From assembly GCA_018417955.1 (NCBI GenBank), contig JACTVC010000001.1, positions 1,984,001-2,048,000 of the forward strand: a stretch of DNA of 64,000 nucleotides, given 5' to 3'. Numbering within the stretch: position 1 is the first letter of the stretch; each line of letters starts with the position of its first letter. Below are positions 11,517 to 22,583 of the stretch, piece after piece. The notes under the pieces are model-generated. The model was not told the DNA's origin. It made no database searches and saw nothing but the letters and a program-made list of their open reading frames with translations. The position numbers and the translations under genes were made by a program. The stretch comes from Laccaria trichodermophora (taxonomy: Eukaryota; Basidiomycota; Agaricomycetes; Agaricales; Hydnangiaceae).

Positions 11517-11606
11517 TTCCTTGTGGTCGAGTCGAACGACCGACCTCGTGGTACATTTCTTCACTTGCATTAGTACCAACTCTAGGTCTTCGGAGCCAAC
11601 AAGGAT
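11517..11606 (-). tRNA. tRNA-like sequence d2
   Basis: Unit-2 counterpart of d1 and the best-folding member. Acceptor TCCTTGT/ACAAGGA, D stem GCTC/GAGT, anticodon stem GGTAC/GTACC enclosing 18 nt, T stem GGTCG/CGACC around TTCGACT. The expected U33 is missing, so decoding function is doubtful. Confidence 0.45.
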
Positions 11607-11927
11607 CTTTGCGATGCTCACTTTACACCAGCTTTACGCCCATCTGAGCGAGTCGAGTGGCCTGCTTAGCCATGGCTCAGACAGTCTCGACCAAGGTAAC
11701 TGCGGCGGGATCCCTCCTGCTTGATCTGGCGAAAAAAATACCGCTCATCGCGAATGACATCACCATTCACTCACACCGGCAAACGTGTGACAGATAATCT
11801 AGTCACACCTTACACATCTACTCATCTGTGGTCATTCTCTTCAGATTCTTGCTTAGCGCTTTCCATCCAGCTGGCTCTGTTCTCTTTGAACTCCCCCCTT
11901 CGCCTTCTACGACCCCAATAAACAACA

Positions 11928-12694
11928 ATGACAGCCGTGTCACCCTTTGCGCGCAGCACCGCCTTTGAAGAGAGCCTTCTCTCCGGGCGGGAACAAACTG
12001 TACGTACCACCCTCCTCTGATCCATCCTTTCCCTGTCTGTCCTTTGCGTTGGAATTAACGTACAGCGCTTCGGCCTTTTCCCTTTCTTTTGCATAGATCG
12101 AAGAGATGTATAGTGTTCCAGAGAGTTTCCTGGAGATCGAGGTGCGGAATCCGCAGACGCACGGTGAGTTTCTGTTTCCGTTTGAGGGGGGAGGAGAGAA
12201 TCATGATGGCTGATGTATCTCTCCCGTAGAATTCGGAAGGAAGATGTATACCGATTACGAGATAGTATGCAAGGTCCTTCTTCCTCGCCCCCCTTCTCCC
12301 CCTCTTCTCCGCTCATCTTTACTTTTCCACCGGACAGACAAACATCCCCGCCTTCAAACTACGCCATTCCCTCGTCCGCCGCCGTTACTCGGACTTTGAA
12401 GCCTTCCGCGATATCCTCGAACACGAGTCCACCCGCGTCAATATCCCCCCTCTCCCCGGCAAGGTATTCACGAATCGCTTTTCGGATGAGGTCATTGAGA
12501 GCCGGCGGGAGGGGTTGGAGAGGTTTTTGAGTATCGTTGCGGGTCATCCGTTGTTGCAGGTACGTTTGCTTTTGCTTTAGTGTGCTTGTTGTTGGTGTGG
12601 CTAATTCGAGACTCGGATGGTGGGGTAGACGGGGAGTAAAGTGCTCTGCGCGTTCTTGCAGGACCCTGCGTGGGATAGGTCGCTGTGGGTTTGA
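11928..12694 (+). CDS. SNX3: sorting nexin-3 homologue (PX domain)
   Basis: SNX3/Grd19 binds PI3P on early endosomes and recruits cargo for retromer retrieval. Five exons (11928-11999, 12097-12163, 12230-12273, 12338-12559, 12629-12694) splice without frame conflict to 156 aa, against about 160 in the family. The protein is essentially a lone PX domain. Family landmarks: [14 protein letters not shown] (about 33-46), YTDYEIVCK, the phosphoinositide-binding RRRYSDF (75-81), PPLPGK (98-103), the [15 protein letters not shown] helix, and the terminal [11 protein letters not shown]. This is the functional copy in the right arm of the inverted duplication; the left-arm copy at 6490-7096 is frameshifted. 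Confidence 0.9.
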
Positions 12695-12802
12695 AATGCC
12701 GGTTGTTGTTTGGGGATGAGTATGGTATGGATAGGCCGGATAATGCTTTGGCGGCGTTGGGTGTCGTCAGCGCGATTATGGTTGGTAACCCATGTACATT
12801 AT

Positions 12803-13045
12803 GGTCAGGTTATGGATATGTCCCTTTCTATTACTCCCTCACTCTACATTTTCTTCACACTTGTACCCTCTGTGTCATGCTTTCATCCGTCCCTCCCCTG
12901 TCCGCCTTTTGCAAAAGTACGTTTTGGATCCTGTCCCGCTGCTTTTCTAGTTACTCTCACTCGTACCGGAGGATGCATGTATACTCTATATATGTTGCAA
13001 GTTTTTGGAACTCTTTAACAGGCCAACAGGCCGCATATATCTACT
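12803..13045 (+). repeat. dispersed repeat R, copy C
   Basis: Plus-strand copy starting CAGGTTATGGATATG, between SNX3 and the right F-box gene, matching copy B in the left arm. It ends near GGCCAACAGGCCGCATATATC, which resembles the end of copy B. Confidence 0.6.
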
Positions 13046-13744
13046 CCTGAACTAAATCACGTCGTAGTCGTTCCGCGGCTTTGAGTTTTTACTTCGCTAA
13101 CTTCTGAGTATCCATGCTGTCTGGTCTAATCAACAAACAAATGCGGAGTGTTCCCTAACGTCGTCATTCATCCTTCCCTTCCCCCACCATCGCGTCTACC
13201 AGATATGCCACCGGCCCCGACCTATCCGTCAAATATTCGTGACGGTGTCTCCCCCTCAAGGATGGCGAAGGTCCGTCTTACTGGTGAGTATATGAGTTTT
13301 GTATGTGTCCAAAAGTCATCCATTTCTGATGGCTACTTGGAATGCTTCTGGGGATTAACTGGATGAGGCACCATTGGGCTGAGATCTGAACACTAGTGCG
13401 TAAATTCCGCATATTCATGTGTTTCCAAGGTGCGACTTACCGCATTTCCTCAGAAGGATGCGCAACCTCGATATTCGAACTCTTCCTGAGTATTCCTGCA
13501 CTTCTCATCCGGGGAGCACGTTGAGGCCATGGCACTGTGGGGATAGGTGGCCGGTTACGAAGGATTCAAGAGATATGTGACCAAGACGTCATAGCCAGAT
13601 AGAGACCATTTCCGGCAGACGTAGGTTTACTGAGGGTCAAGGGTACGCCTCAGCGGACACTCAAATTTAATCCTTTTTAGAAGCCGATGATGGCTTCGAG
13701 TCGGAGCTGCGCAAGAGCTGCGCCCACCTTCAATTGGCTAATCG
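13046..13744. other. right-arm spacer absent from the left arm
   Basis: About 650 bp that the left arm lacks: there only about 115 bp separate repeat copy B from the F-box start. The last 100 bp match the left arm again (AGCGGACA...CTAATCGATGATCGCAGTC). No gene was recognised. Confidence 0.5.
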
Positions 13745-14871
13745 ATGATCGCAGTCAACATGGCGAATTCAGTGGAAATCCCACAAGATATCATCGACAA
13801 TGTCATTGCGGCACTTGGCGATGACAAGCGTTCGCTCAAGCAATGCGATCTAGTTTCTTCTTCGTTCCTTCCCCCAAGTCGCAAGCAGCTGTTCTACAGC
13901 ATTAGTTTCGGACCCAACATTGAAGCTTCCGCCAAGCTTCTTCAAGCCCTCGTCCAAAATCCAGTCAATCAATCCTTTGTACGAAGAATGTTTGTCAATC
14001 ACCAACATTGGGGTCCCAATCTTACTACTTTTGACGACTCGACACTTTCCATCCTCAAACTCCCGTTCTGTCACCTAGAAGAACTTTCACTCTTCGCTGT
14101 GGATTGGAGTGACTTGAGCCGTGAACTGAAGCATGCGCTGTCGACTCTCATGCATTCACCCACCCTCGAAACCCTATACCTCATACAAGTCGACAGTGTA
14201 CCACTTACCCTCTTCCGTGGCATTGTTCATCTTCAGAAATTGTATCTAAGGGGAGTCTGGTTCAATGATCCTGGTGGCCAGCGGCCACGCTCGCTGAAAC
14301 CGAAGGAAGTGGCGACAACTGCTTCTCAAACGGTGGTTGACCATTGTGTATGGTGTTTCTGGAATGCAACGGGTAGGAGATTTCCTAAATATATTTATTT
14401 CTCACTGATTCGGGTCCTCGGGACATAGATTATCCGAGTGAGGGGTCATTCTTGCCATTCATGTCCCGTCTGCGCGTTCTCGAAATCTTCATCGACCCAT
14501 CCTCCACAACCATGTCTGATTTTTCCGTCTTGTGCTATTTGATGTCTTGTCTTTGTGCCAGTCTCAGATCCCCTGCCACACTCGAATATGTCAGGCTTAA
14601 CATTGCGTTTGAAGGCAATGATGAGCCCTTCGATTATGTTTCATTTTATTCTGCTTTACGTGGTGATCCAGTTTGGCGCAATTTAGACTCCCTTGCAACT
14701 CGTCCGACTGGTTCACGGTTACAAACAGTCCACATCAACATCAGATATACCTTTCCTCATGACAACAATACTGTGGAACCCTGCGACGATAAAATTTTGG
14801 AAGCCGTCCTTGATAATTTACCTTTACTTCGGGACAAAGGCATTCTGTTCGTTGAAGCCAAGGCTAGATAA
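13745..14871 (+). CDS. F-box/LRR-like protein, right paralogue
   Basis: Paralogue of the gene at 5008-6122, with the same two-exon structure: 13745-14372 and 14429-14871, a 56-nt phase-1 intron GTAGGA...ACATAG. Product 356 aa. It starts MIAVNMANSVEIPQDIIDNV, with the F-box-like core in residues 10-60 and leucine-rich irregular repeats after it (LPFCHLEELSLF, SPTLETLYLIQ). Both paralogues end with LRDKGILFVEAK. Both are intact, but surface loops differ at many residues, so they have probably evolved under different substrate pressure. A ubiquitin-ligase adaptor role is inferred from the family only. Confidence 0.78.
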
Positions 14872-15145
14872 CGTGGCCGAATGAATACCTGTGGGGTGGC
14901 AAAGAGGGGAAGCAACAGAGGAGATCAGGAGGCCCCACTCGCTGGCGAAATTTGGAAATAAGGATTTTCGTCTTGTGCAATGATTACACTGTGATCGGGC
15001 GGCGATATACTAATATACGGGGTCAAGCACCTCCCATTTGTTGGATGCACAGGGTTACCCTGTAGAATCGCAATGCGGTTAGTGTATGGCCATCGAGATA
15101 TTTATCGATAAACGTTAAATAAGAGCAAGCACAATTCTCGCAGAA
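14872..15145. other. end of duplication arm and tRNA flank
   Basis: Homology to the left arm continues to about 14915 (GAATACCTGTGGGGTG). The rest is unassigned 5' flank of the tRNA-Gly-like gene. Confidence 0.45.
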
Positions 15146-15235
15146 GCATTAATGGGGTAGTGGTAACCTGGGTCGTTGCCATATTGTAGGAACTCTGAAG
15201 TCGACCCGCCGGGGGTTCGATTCCCTCTTAATGCA
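15146..15235 (+). tRNA. tRNA-Gly(GCC)-like gene with an anticodon-loop intron
   Basis: The cloverleaf can be drawn by eye. Acceptor GCATTAA/TTAATGC, D stem GGGT/ACCT with A box TGGGGTAGTGGTAACC, anticodon stem GGTCG/CGACC with loop TTGCCAT split by about 18 nt of intron, and T arm GGGGG TTCGATT CCCTC. The discriminator is A. The GCC anticodon and acceptor resemble eukaryotic tRNA-Gly. A T6 run at about 15258 could terminate Pol III. It is the prototype, with the copy at 26369, of a family of at least seven copies in this window. Confidence 0.65.
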
Positions 15236-15400
15236 ATAATGTTAGGGTGCTGGTGTCATTTTTTCTTGATTAGAGAGAGCTCTGACTCTCTTCAGTTTTC
15301 CAGCCATTGAGCCCGGATAAGTCATATACTTTCATCTTGTAATTGTAAGCAAGTGTGTTATCTATATCTAGTACTGAGATACATACTGATGGAAAGTAAC

Positions 15401-15482
15401 GCATTAATAGTAGGGTACGTGGAAACCTTCGTCAACCAAATTCGAAGCGACTCGACTTGGGGTTCGATTCCCTCTTGGTGCA
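15401..15482 (+). tRNA. tRNA-Gly-like degenerate copy
   Basis: Begins GCATTAATAGTAGGG and ends GGGGTTCGATTCCCTCTTGGTGCA. The acceptor still pairs with two G-U pairs, but the D arm and anticodon loop are damaged (no GCC). Probably a pseudogene. Confidence 0.5.
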
Positions 15483-15731
15483 TACCACGTCTAGGATTTC
15501 CTTTGCTACTCGATACGGATTTTGATAAATGGCTCTTATCGTTATTGGTGGGGAACTCGAATCAGACCCAAATCAGACCGCCGACCGGTTCCGGGTGAGT
15601 CGTATGTCCATTCCCGCGAGCAACTTGATATGTATTTTTGCGGGTCTGAAGTGTATTTAGGCTGGAGAAGCAACTTATCTCTGCACATCTCTTTAGGTTT
15701 CGTACATATCTTCGCTGGCAAAGCCTAGAAA
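15483..15731. other. promoter region of the ABC-F gene
   Basis: No coding feature was recognised before the ATG at 15732. Confidence 0.4.
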
Positions 15732-18189
15732 ATGGCATCAATCGACGTTGCCTCGTTACATTTGAACACCAAGGTAAGCTATGTACCTCATCGCACTAGG
15801 AAGTGATCAACGTGATTGGCGACACTGCAGACTACAACGACCGTCAAGGCGAAGAGCAGATCCAAGAAGAAACAAGGCGACTTGAACACCTCAACTCACC
15901 CCGACTCGAACACGGATACGACCGTAGAGCCCGAGATCGTGGCCTATTCGCAACAGAGCCGCTTCCACCGCGAAACGTTCGATGCCAGCAATATCGATAT
16001 TGACATCAAAGGTGTCAATGTCAGCGTTAACGACAAAGAACTGCTCGTAGACGCACATCTTAGGTTGAAACCAGGTGTACGCTATGGGATGGTCGGACAG
16101 AACGGGGTTGGGAAGTCAGGTACGTTCAGGGTAATCCTCTTAGATTTGCGTCCGTCTTAACGCATACTTCTTTTTCAAAGTTTTGATGTCTGTCCTTGGG
16201 AACAATCTCCTTGTCGGATTGCCTCAGAACGTCCGAATACTCCATATCGCTCAACTTGAAGATATCACGGCTGGTCGGACTATCTTGCAAGAGATTCTCA
16301 GCGCAGACACGGACCGTACGCGGATCATTGAAGAATCTCGGGGTACGTCCGCCAAATGTCGCATGGGGCTTTACTCGTCAACTCTGGTTAGCCTTGCAGG
16401 GCTTTTCTTCCAAATCTTCTTCCAACTCTTCACTGAATGTGATCATCCACGGCCTCCTCGTTTCTCGTGCTCAAACGGCTCTTGATCTCGCTCAGAAGAT
16501 CGCTACCAAGAGATCGGGTCAGAGAGGACACACCGCTCGTCAGGCGCTCTTAGCCGCCGAAAATGAATTAGCTTCCATCCAGGCCCAAGATCCACAAATA
16601 TACGTTACCAGCCAAATGGTTCACGATATCATGACAGAAGTATTTGGAGCGTATGAGGCACTGGATGTAGAGGCCGACGAGGCGCGCGCCAAGGCGATTC
16701 TTCGAGGGGTGGGTTTCAGCGATGATGATTTGAACAAGGAAGGAAAGCAAATTAGCGGGCTGAGCGGTGGTTGGAGGATGCGCGTTATGTTGAGTAAAGC
16801 CTTGTTCGTCAAGCCCGATATTTTGCTATTGGATGAACCAAGTAAGTCTGAGCGTTATTTTGCGTTTTGGCTATCTATAACATCTGCCCCGCTCTTAGCC
16901 AATCACTTGGACCTGCCTGCAATCGTTTGGTTAGAATCATACCTGACTAACGAAACGGAGGGTCAAACGGTCGTAGTTGTATCCCACGACCGGAATTTCC
17001 TCGATTCCGTCACAGATGAAACTATCATATTTCGGGATAAGAAGTTGACTTATCATCCTGGAAATTACGAAGACTGGGAGAAGAACACTGAGGAGCAAAA
17101 GAGGCGCAAAGCGCGGCTCAAGGAGGTAACGTACTTTGAGGACTACTCTATAACCAGCTACTGAATAGACGCCAGCTGGAACAAAAAAGGCGCAAAAAAA
17201 TCACGGAGAGCATCCAGAAGAGTCTTCAAATTGCCAAGTCTACTGGGGACGATAAACGCCATGGGCTTGTCACCTCTAGGAAAAAAGTTCTGGAACGGAT
17301 GGGAATGGATCGTCTTGAAGATGGAAAACGATACAAAGAATCATATCATGGCTTCCGAGAGGCTATCGTCGTTGACCAGGGAATCAAAACTGCTCCCATA
17401 CGGTTACCTCCACCTGAACCGTTCAATTTCCCGGGAAGCTCGTTCCTCCAGCTCTCCGAAGTATCGTTCCGATACAATCCCAAACCCTCCGCTCCAATGG
17501 TCATCAATAACGTCTCTCTTGACGTTGGCCCACATGCTCGGATTGGGTTGCTAGGGCCTAACGGATGTGGAAAATCAACCCTTATGAACCTTCTCGCCGG
17601 AGAGCTCAAGCCTACCCTCGGGGAGGTGAAGAAACACCACCGCCTCAGAATTGGATACTTTTCACAGCACACAGTCGATCAGCTTGACCTTTCAGTTTCC
17701 GCGTTGCAGCATCTCAAGAAGACTTATCCGGATGTTGTGATCTCTGAAGGTGAAGCGCGATCTCATTTTGGGTCGTGTGGGATTAGCGGAGACCCTGTTG
17801 CGCGTCCAATTCGAACGCTCAGCGGAGGACAACGAAATCGCGTCGCACTTGCCCTGGTCACCTTCCATCGCCCTCACGTTCTCCTTCTTGACGAAATAAC
17901 GAATCATCTGGATATGGGCACCGTTGAATCGCTCGTTGAGTCGCTTTGTGAATTTGAAGGAGCGTTGGTGGTGGTCAGTCACGATGTTTGGTTTTTGAAG
18001 CAGGTCATTGAGGGTGGTGATGATGATGATGACGGTGACGGCGAGAGTGATGGGGAGAGAGAGAAGGGTGTTTTATACACGGTTACGAAGAAGGGAGAGT
18101 TGAAGATGTGGGAGAAAGGATTGGATGCATATGTGGAAAAGATTCAGAGGTTGTCGACAAAAGGGTTACAAGCCCGGATGGTAAAGTAA
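15732..18189 (+). CDS. ABC-F ATPase (GCN20-like)
   Basis: Soluble ABC protein with two nucleotide-binding domains and no membrane segments; the family acts on ribosomes (translation control or ribosome biogenesis). Exons 15732-15773, 15831-16119, 16181-16342, 16392-16841, 16899-17130 and 17169-18189, about 731 aa. NBD1: GQNGVGKS, signature LSGGWRMR, Walker B LLLDEPTNHLD restored only by splicing, then VVVVSHDRNFLD. A charged linker (KNTEEQKRRKARLKE) follows. NBD2: GPNGCGKST, signature LSGGQRNRVALA and LLLDEITNHLD, with Ile replacing the usual Pro. An Asp-rich run (GGDDDDDGDGE) sits near the C-terminus. The last intron is doubtful: the only in-frame solutions are 32-38 nt long, unusually short. 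Confidence 0.85.
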
Positions 18190-18671
18190 CAAAGTCAGTA
18201 CCAAATCCAGATTGTTGTGAACTTTGAAATTGTCGTCGACTTGAACTTGGTACTTCTCTTCTAGGGTTTGCCCGGCCATGCAACTTCAATTACCGTGAGC
18301 TTTGTGAAATTCCTTGGTAAAGTTGGGCTATTTATAAGTTGTGTGTGACGTCAAAGGGTTCTTCAGGGTAGCACTTCTTTCGTTGAATTTTCTCTTTTTC
18401 TGTTGACAATTCCAGGATGAAGTAGCTCTTCTCCTCTCCTCTCTAGTTCGTGCTGGTTTGTGACGTTATATCATCCAAGGTAGGAAAACTCCTTCCTAAT
18501 CCGCCAAGCCGGGTATTTCTAACCGAATCCGCCCACTTCAGCATGATATTGTCGCTTCACTAAGGAACATGTAGTGCCCGGTCCGAGGCCGAAGTACTTG
18601 TTAAAATAACCTCTCTCTTCATCCTCGCATTTCTCTTTCCAAATACCACGCGCATATACCCCACCAATACC
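18190..18671. other. intergenic, promoter of thioesterase gene
   Basis: No gene was recognised. Convergence or antisense overlap cannot be judged from sequence alone. Confidence 0.4.
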
Positions 18672-19480
18672 ATGGCACAAGTCGAACGTCCAAGCCAAGA
18701 CACCCTCGACATCTCCCATATAGCAGGAAACGCCTCCCCCGAGATCAAACGTTTCCTAGGGTATCCATCCCTCTTCTTCGGGAGCCATATGTCCGCGAAC
18801 GTTGATTCGCCGATTTTTGGAGAGGAGATTCAGAAGAGAATAAAGGTCACGGAGTTGTCTGTTGATGAGAAGCGGGAGGAGGCGAGTAGGTTGGAGGGGA
18901 GGGTTGTTGCTGAGATTGTGGTTGCTGCAGGTGGGTCTTTTTTGGTTTACCATTTGTGAGGAAGGGTGAGTAGGCTTACGCGTGCGACGACGTAGATATG
19001 TTGAATGGAAACGGAACTCTGCATGGGGGATGTATTGCTTGGTTAATTGACATGTAAGTTTCGTTGCATTTCTCATTCTTGCGGATTTCTTATACTTTTT
19101 ATGGATACTGGTAGGTGCTCGTCGCTGGCGTTGACAGTTCTCAGCATGACTACATCCGGCAAATTTCAGATGAGCGTGACACAATCTCTGAATGTGGTCT
19201 ACCATTCTCCGGCTAGCCTGTAAGTCTACCCTTGTCAAATTACAACACGCAAATCTTACCACACGCCATAGGGGAGACAAAATCCGGTTAGTAAACACAA
19301 CGCTTACGCTAGGCGCTAGAGCGCATTCTGTGAGAACCGAGGTGGGTTGTATGATGTCCCTTTCAAATTTTCCTGATGCTAAAAAGAGAAAATCAGATCT
19401 GGAATGACACGCACCGTCGCCTAGTTGCTTCGGGCGTGCACATCAAGATGTTGCCGTCTGCGCCAAAAGCCAGCTTGTGA
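18672..19480 (+). CDS. hotdog-fold thioesterase (ACOT13/PaaI-like)
   Basis: Acyl-CoA thioesterase-type hotdog protein that probably hydrolyses acyl-CoA, perhaps in mitochondria. Five exons (18672-18930, 18996-19053, 19115-19219, 19272-19341, 19397-19480) give 191 aa with every phase matching. The catalytic helix motif NGNGTLHGGCIAWLID (around residues 90-105) has the family HGG and the acidic residue that follows. SMTTSGKFQMSVTQSLNVVY and RAHSVRTE form the expected beta strands. The first 80 residues are a charged N-terminal extension (DEKREEASRLEG) before the hotdog core. I see no clear targeting peptide. Confidence 0.82.
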
Positions 19481-20362
19481 GGCTGGCTCGGGGTCGGACC
19501 TTTGTAGAATTATGATATATTCATTTAAATAAATAATCGTGAACGGAGAACGTACCAATGGCAATAAAGATTCATTGTCTTAAATTGTTCATGCCATAAG
19601 TTATTTGTGTGCACGTCGCCCTAGGGCCCCAGAATTGCGTATCACAGACAAAAAAATTATCACTTTTGGGTTTATTGGTTGAGAATCTGTCTGTCCTCGT
19701 ACTGTCTGCTCAAGTGTGGACGTATCTTGAGACTAATACCCTCAACTCACTTTGTTGGTTGAGGTTTGGTGTTGGCGCCAACAACCGCCGAGTCACCTGA
19801 CCGATGTTCACACAAGTTTCCCGCTGGCCACTTCTTCTGTGCGTCCACTGCAGTCTTTCTCATTCGAGAGGTCTTCACACCCTTCAAGGTTCTGAAAATA
19901 CGATTTCGCGCCATCACCCATCCGCCAAGTCAAAAAAAATTCATCGAAGTTTTGATCGTGTCTTACCAATTGGCAGGCAAGGAGCGGTTTCTGGCTCGTA
20001 GGTTTATGACTTACATGAATTTACCCACCTGCTAGTCGACGAAAACCTGTCTCGAGGCTGACGGGGCCCCGAGATGCTTATACGACATCAGTCATGAGCC
20101 TGACGTGTCAGCATCTTAGCCTCAGACGCCCAGCAGACACCCTCTATCACCATCGGAACCGCGACGGCTTTGAAATCTAAGCGTACGCGGACAGACGGCA
20201 AGCCTATTCTTGACTTTTCCCGTGACTGACTTGTAATCACGGAGAATTATCTTTCTAGAAATCCTTCTCTCCGGTGATGTCCTCCTTCGTCGCCTTATAA
20301 GAAGGCAGGGAAAAGGCAACGTATCAGAAGCATCCATTACCTGCCGACACTTACATCTGAAT
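19481..20362. other. intergenic upstream of GST
   Basis: About 880 bp without a gene that I can support. It contains several stop-rich frames and the GST promoter at its end. Confidence 0.4.
20293..20301 (+). promoter_or_regulatory. candidate TATA element of GST
   Basis: CCTTATAAG lies about 65 bp upstream of the GST ATG, a plausible TATA position for a short 5' leader. Confidence 0.4.
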
Positions 20363-21273
20363 ATGGTTCTCAAACTTTACGGATTCCACCTATCCACCTG
20401 CACTCGTACGGTCGCGACAGTGTTGCACGAGAAACAAGTCCCCTTTGAATTCATCCAAGTCGATCTTCTGAAAGGCGAGCAGAAAGCCCCAGAGTTTGTC
20501 GCCAAGCAACCGTTTGGACAGGTTCCTTACATTGTAAGCTTTTTTTATTTCCTGCTAGGCCTTCGCTTGGTAGCTACCTCACGTTCATTTCACTTGAAAT
20601 TTGTTATCTAGGACGACGACGGGTACATCTTATACGAAAGTAGGGCAATCGCTCGTTACATCGCGACCAAGTACGCCGATCAAGGAACGCCCCTCCTCCC
20701 GAAGGATTTAGAGGCATACGGACTTTTCGAGCAAGCTGCATCGGTCGAAGTCCATAATTTTAACCCATACGCATCGAAAGCCGTTGCTGAGAATGTGTTC
20801 AAGAAGTGCGGTGGTTTCTCTCTCTTTATATTGCATACCCGTTCTGATGATCTCGTATTTCGAAACAAATAAGGTACCGTGGGCTGACTCCCGATCCTGC
20901 CGTTTACGAAGCCGCCATTGCTGCGTTGGACAAGAACCTGGTTGTGTACGACCAAATCCTGGGAAAGCAGAAATATCTTGCTGGCAATGTCAGTACTACT
21001 GTTGTCCTTTATCCCTGTTGGTAACGTGTTACTCACTTTGGACTTTAGGAAATCACGCTTGCTGATATTTTCCACGTTGCCTATGGCTTACTTCTCCCTG
21101 CGGCGGGGAGCGACACTATAGAGTCGAAGCCCAATGTTGACCGGTGAGTGTTGATACTTTTTGCATCACGGTGATTTATGTGATTTTTTGTATATATATT
21201 CAGTTGGTTCAAGGAGGTGTCTGGGAGGGCGTCTTGGCAGGCTGTCAAGGATGGCGTGAAGAGCACCATTTAA
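20363..21273 (+). CDS. glutathione S-transferase
   Basis: Cytosolic GST that conjugates glutathione to electrophiles. Five exons (20363-20533, 20612-20805, 20874-20988, 21049-21143, 21204-21273) give 214 aa, normal family length. The N-terminal thioredoxin fold opens MVLKLYGFHLSTCTRTV, with the catalytic Ser/Thr/Cys cluster at 11-14. The cis-Pro loop GQVPYI lies at the end of exon 1. The glutathione-binding Glu66-Ser67 is in YESRAIARYIA. The all-alpha C-domain includes YLAGNEITLADIFHV with the N-capping box. The pattern is closest to the phi-like class common in fungi. The intron after Ile57 splits the thioredoxin domain just before DDDGYILYES. All splice phases agree. Confidence 0.88.
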
Positions 21274-21517
21274 TATGAAATTTAAAGGGTAAGACAATAT
21301 AAATATGTGGCAGTCCTTGTGGGGATTGGACAATGTAATGCATTAAGTTGGCTTAACCTTTTTGCCACTGGTTAACTTGTAGTCCTTCAAAAGAATTCCC
21401 TTGAGTTGGGAGGTGAAAATATAAAACACTGAGTATACTTTGTATGCTGTTTTTCTTCACAAAGCCAAAATCTCTTCCAGCACACCTATAATGTTCAGAA
21501 ACAACATTTTCTGCAAC

Positions 21518-21617
21518 ACATTAATGGGGTAGAGGTAACCTGGGTTGTTGCCATGATCATGACACAACTCGATTCATTGAGCTCGACCTGCCAGGGGTTC
21601 AATTCCCTCTTAATGCA
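21518..21617 (+). tRNA. tRNA-Gly-like copy with longer intron
   Basis: ACATTAATGGGGTAGAGGTA...GGGTTGTTGCC...GGTTCAATTCCCTCTTAATGCA. The A box and GCC loop are kept. The first acceptor base is mutated, the B box is GGTTCAATTCC (CpG lost) and the intron is longer. Probably a pseudogene. Confidence 0.5.
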
Positions 21618-22269
21618 TAGCAGTAACATATTTTGTTTTTCTTCCAGAGTTGAAAAGAATATTGAATCATTCAGAAAGTCTCAGATTTGGGAAATCCAAA
21701 AATCTGATCACACCTTAAACAAGGGATAATCAGGCAGTTAAATGAAGTTTTTGACAAACTCTAGGACAAATTAATCATTTTTGCATCTTTTATGTAACTA
21801 AAACAGACCTATGGGATTTTCTTGTGCAAAGGTGATGTCCAAATGTAAAAAAAATTGTTGTTACTATTTTTAAAATGTGTTGTAAGGTACATCCACAGGA
21901 CAAAAGGCCATTAACATTTGCAGGTGTAATGGCTTCCAGGAACAATTCAGTTTGTCTCTTCAGCATGGGGCAAAACTTTAACTTTTAACAAAAACTTTGC
22001 CTAGGGAACAGAGTTGTGAACAAATTTAAACAATAAGCATTTTAACTGTTTTATTCTGTCAGTCCCCTTGAACAATTGGCAAATATACTGTCAAAATAAA
22101 AATTGTCCCAAAAACACATACAAGGTGCAAAAATGATAAACTTGTTAACTTCACTTCACTGCCCAATCATTCCTTGTTTGAAGTGTGATTGTCTGGCAAT
22201 CTGCTGTGTCCATTTGTTTAGTGTTTTCCCAATGTCACACTGCTGGCTTTTCCCAAATCCCAAACATTA

Positions 22270-22312
22270 AGAGCCTGCTGGGGGTTCAACATCCAATTCC
22301 CACTTGATGCAT
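22270..22312 (+). tRNA. tRNA-Gly-like 3' fragment
   Basis: Only GCCTGCTGGGGGTTCAAC and a decayed TTGATGCA end remain; the 5' half is gone. Confidence 0.35.
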
Positions 22313-22489
22313 TTTTATGAAATCTTCTCATATGATTTGCATCAATTTACTTGTAACATTTGAGCCCTCATATCCACCTGGTGAAATTGTGAAATGCTGA
22401 GTGGATTCCTCTTCCCTTCCAGTTCTACTGGCACAATATGAATCTGAGTTGATTCATAAAAGTAAATAATCTTACAGTGACTTGAAAAT

Positions 22490-22583
22490 GCATTAATGGG
22501 GTACTGGTAACCTGGGTCATTGCCATACAATTGTGTTCATGTGTAACTTGACCTGCAGGGGGGTTCAATTCCCTCTTAATGCA
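22490..22583 (+). tRNA. tRNA-Gly-like copy
   Basis: GCATTAATGGGGTACTGGTA...GGGTCATTGCC...GGGGTTCAATTCCCTCTTAATGC. Acceptor intact. Each family CG is now TG or CA, including one in the anticodon stem (GGTCG to GGTCA), which weakens pairing. Confidence 0.5.

Larger units (their letters stand above)
10402..11640. repeat. tandem duplication unit 2 (tRNA-like array)
   Basis: Second copy of the unit at 9165-10401. It is diverged by substitutions and small indels but collinear over its whole length. Confidence 0.75.

Noticed and set aside
12213..12530. Open frame of 105 codons across SNX3 exons
   Set aside because: It is in the wrong frame; the spliced SNX3 frame explains the sequence, and the same shadow exists over the pseudogene.
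15353..15728. Short ORFs before the ABC-F gene
   Set aside because: They overlap a degenerate tRNA-like sequence and show no protein features.
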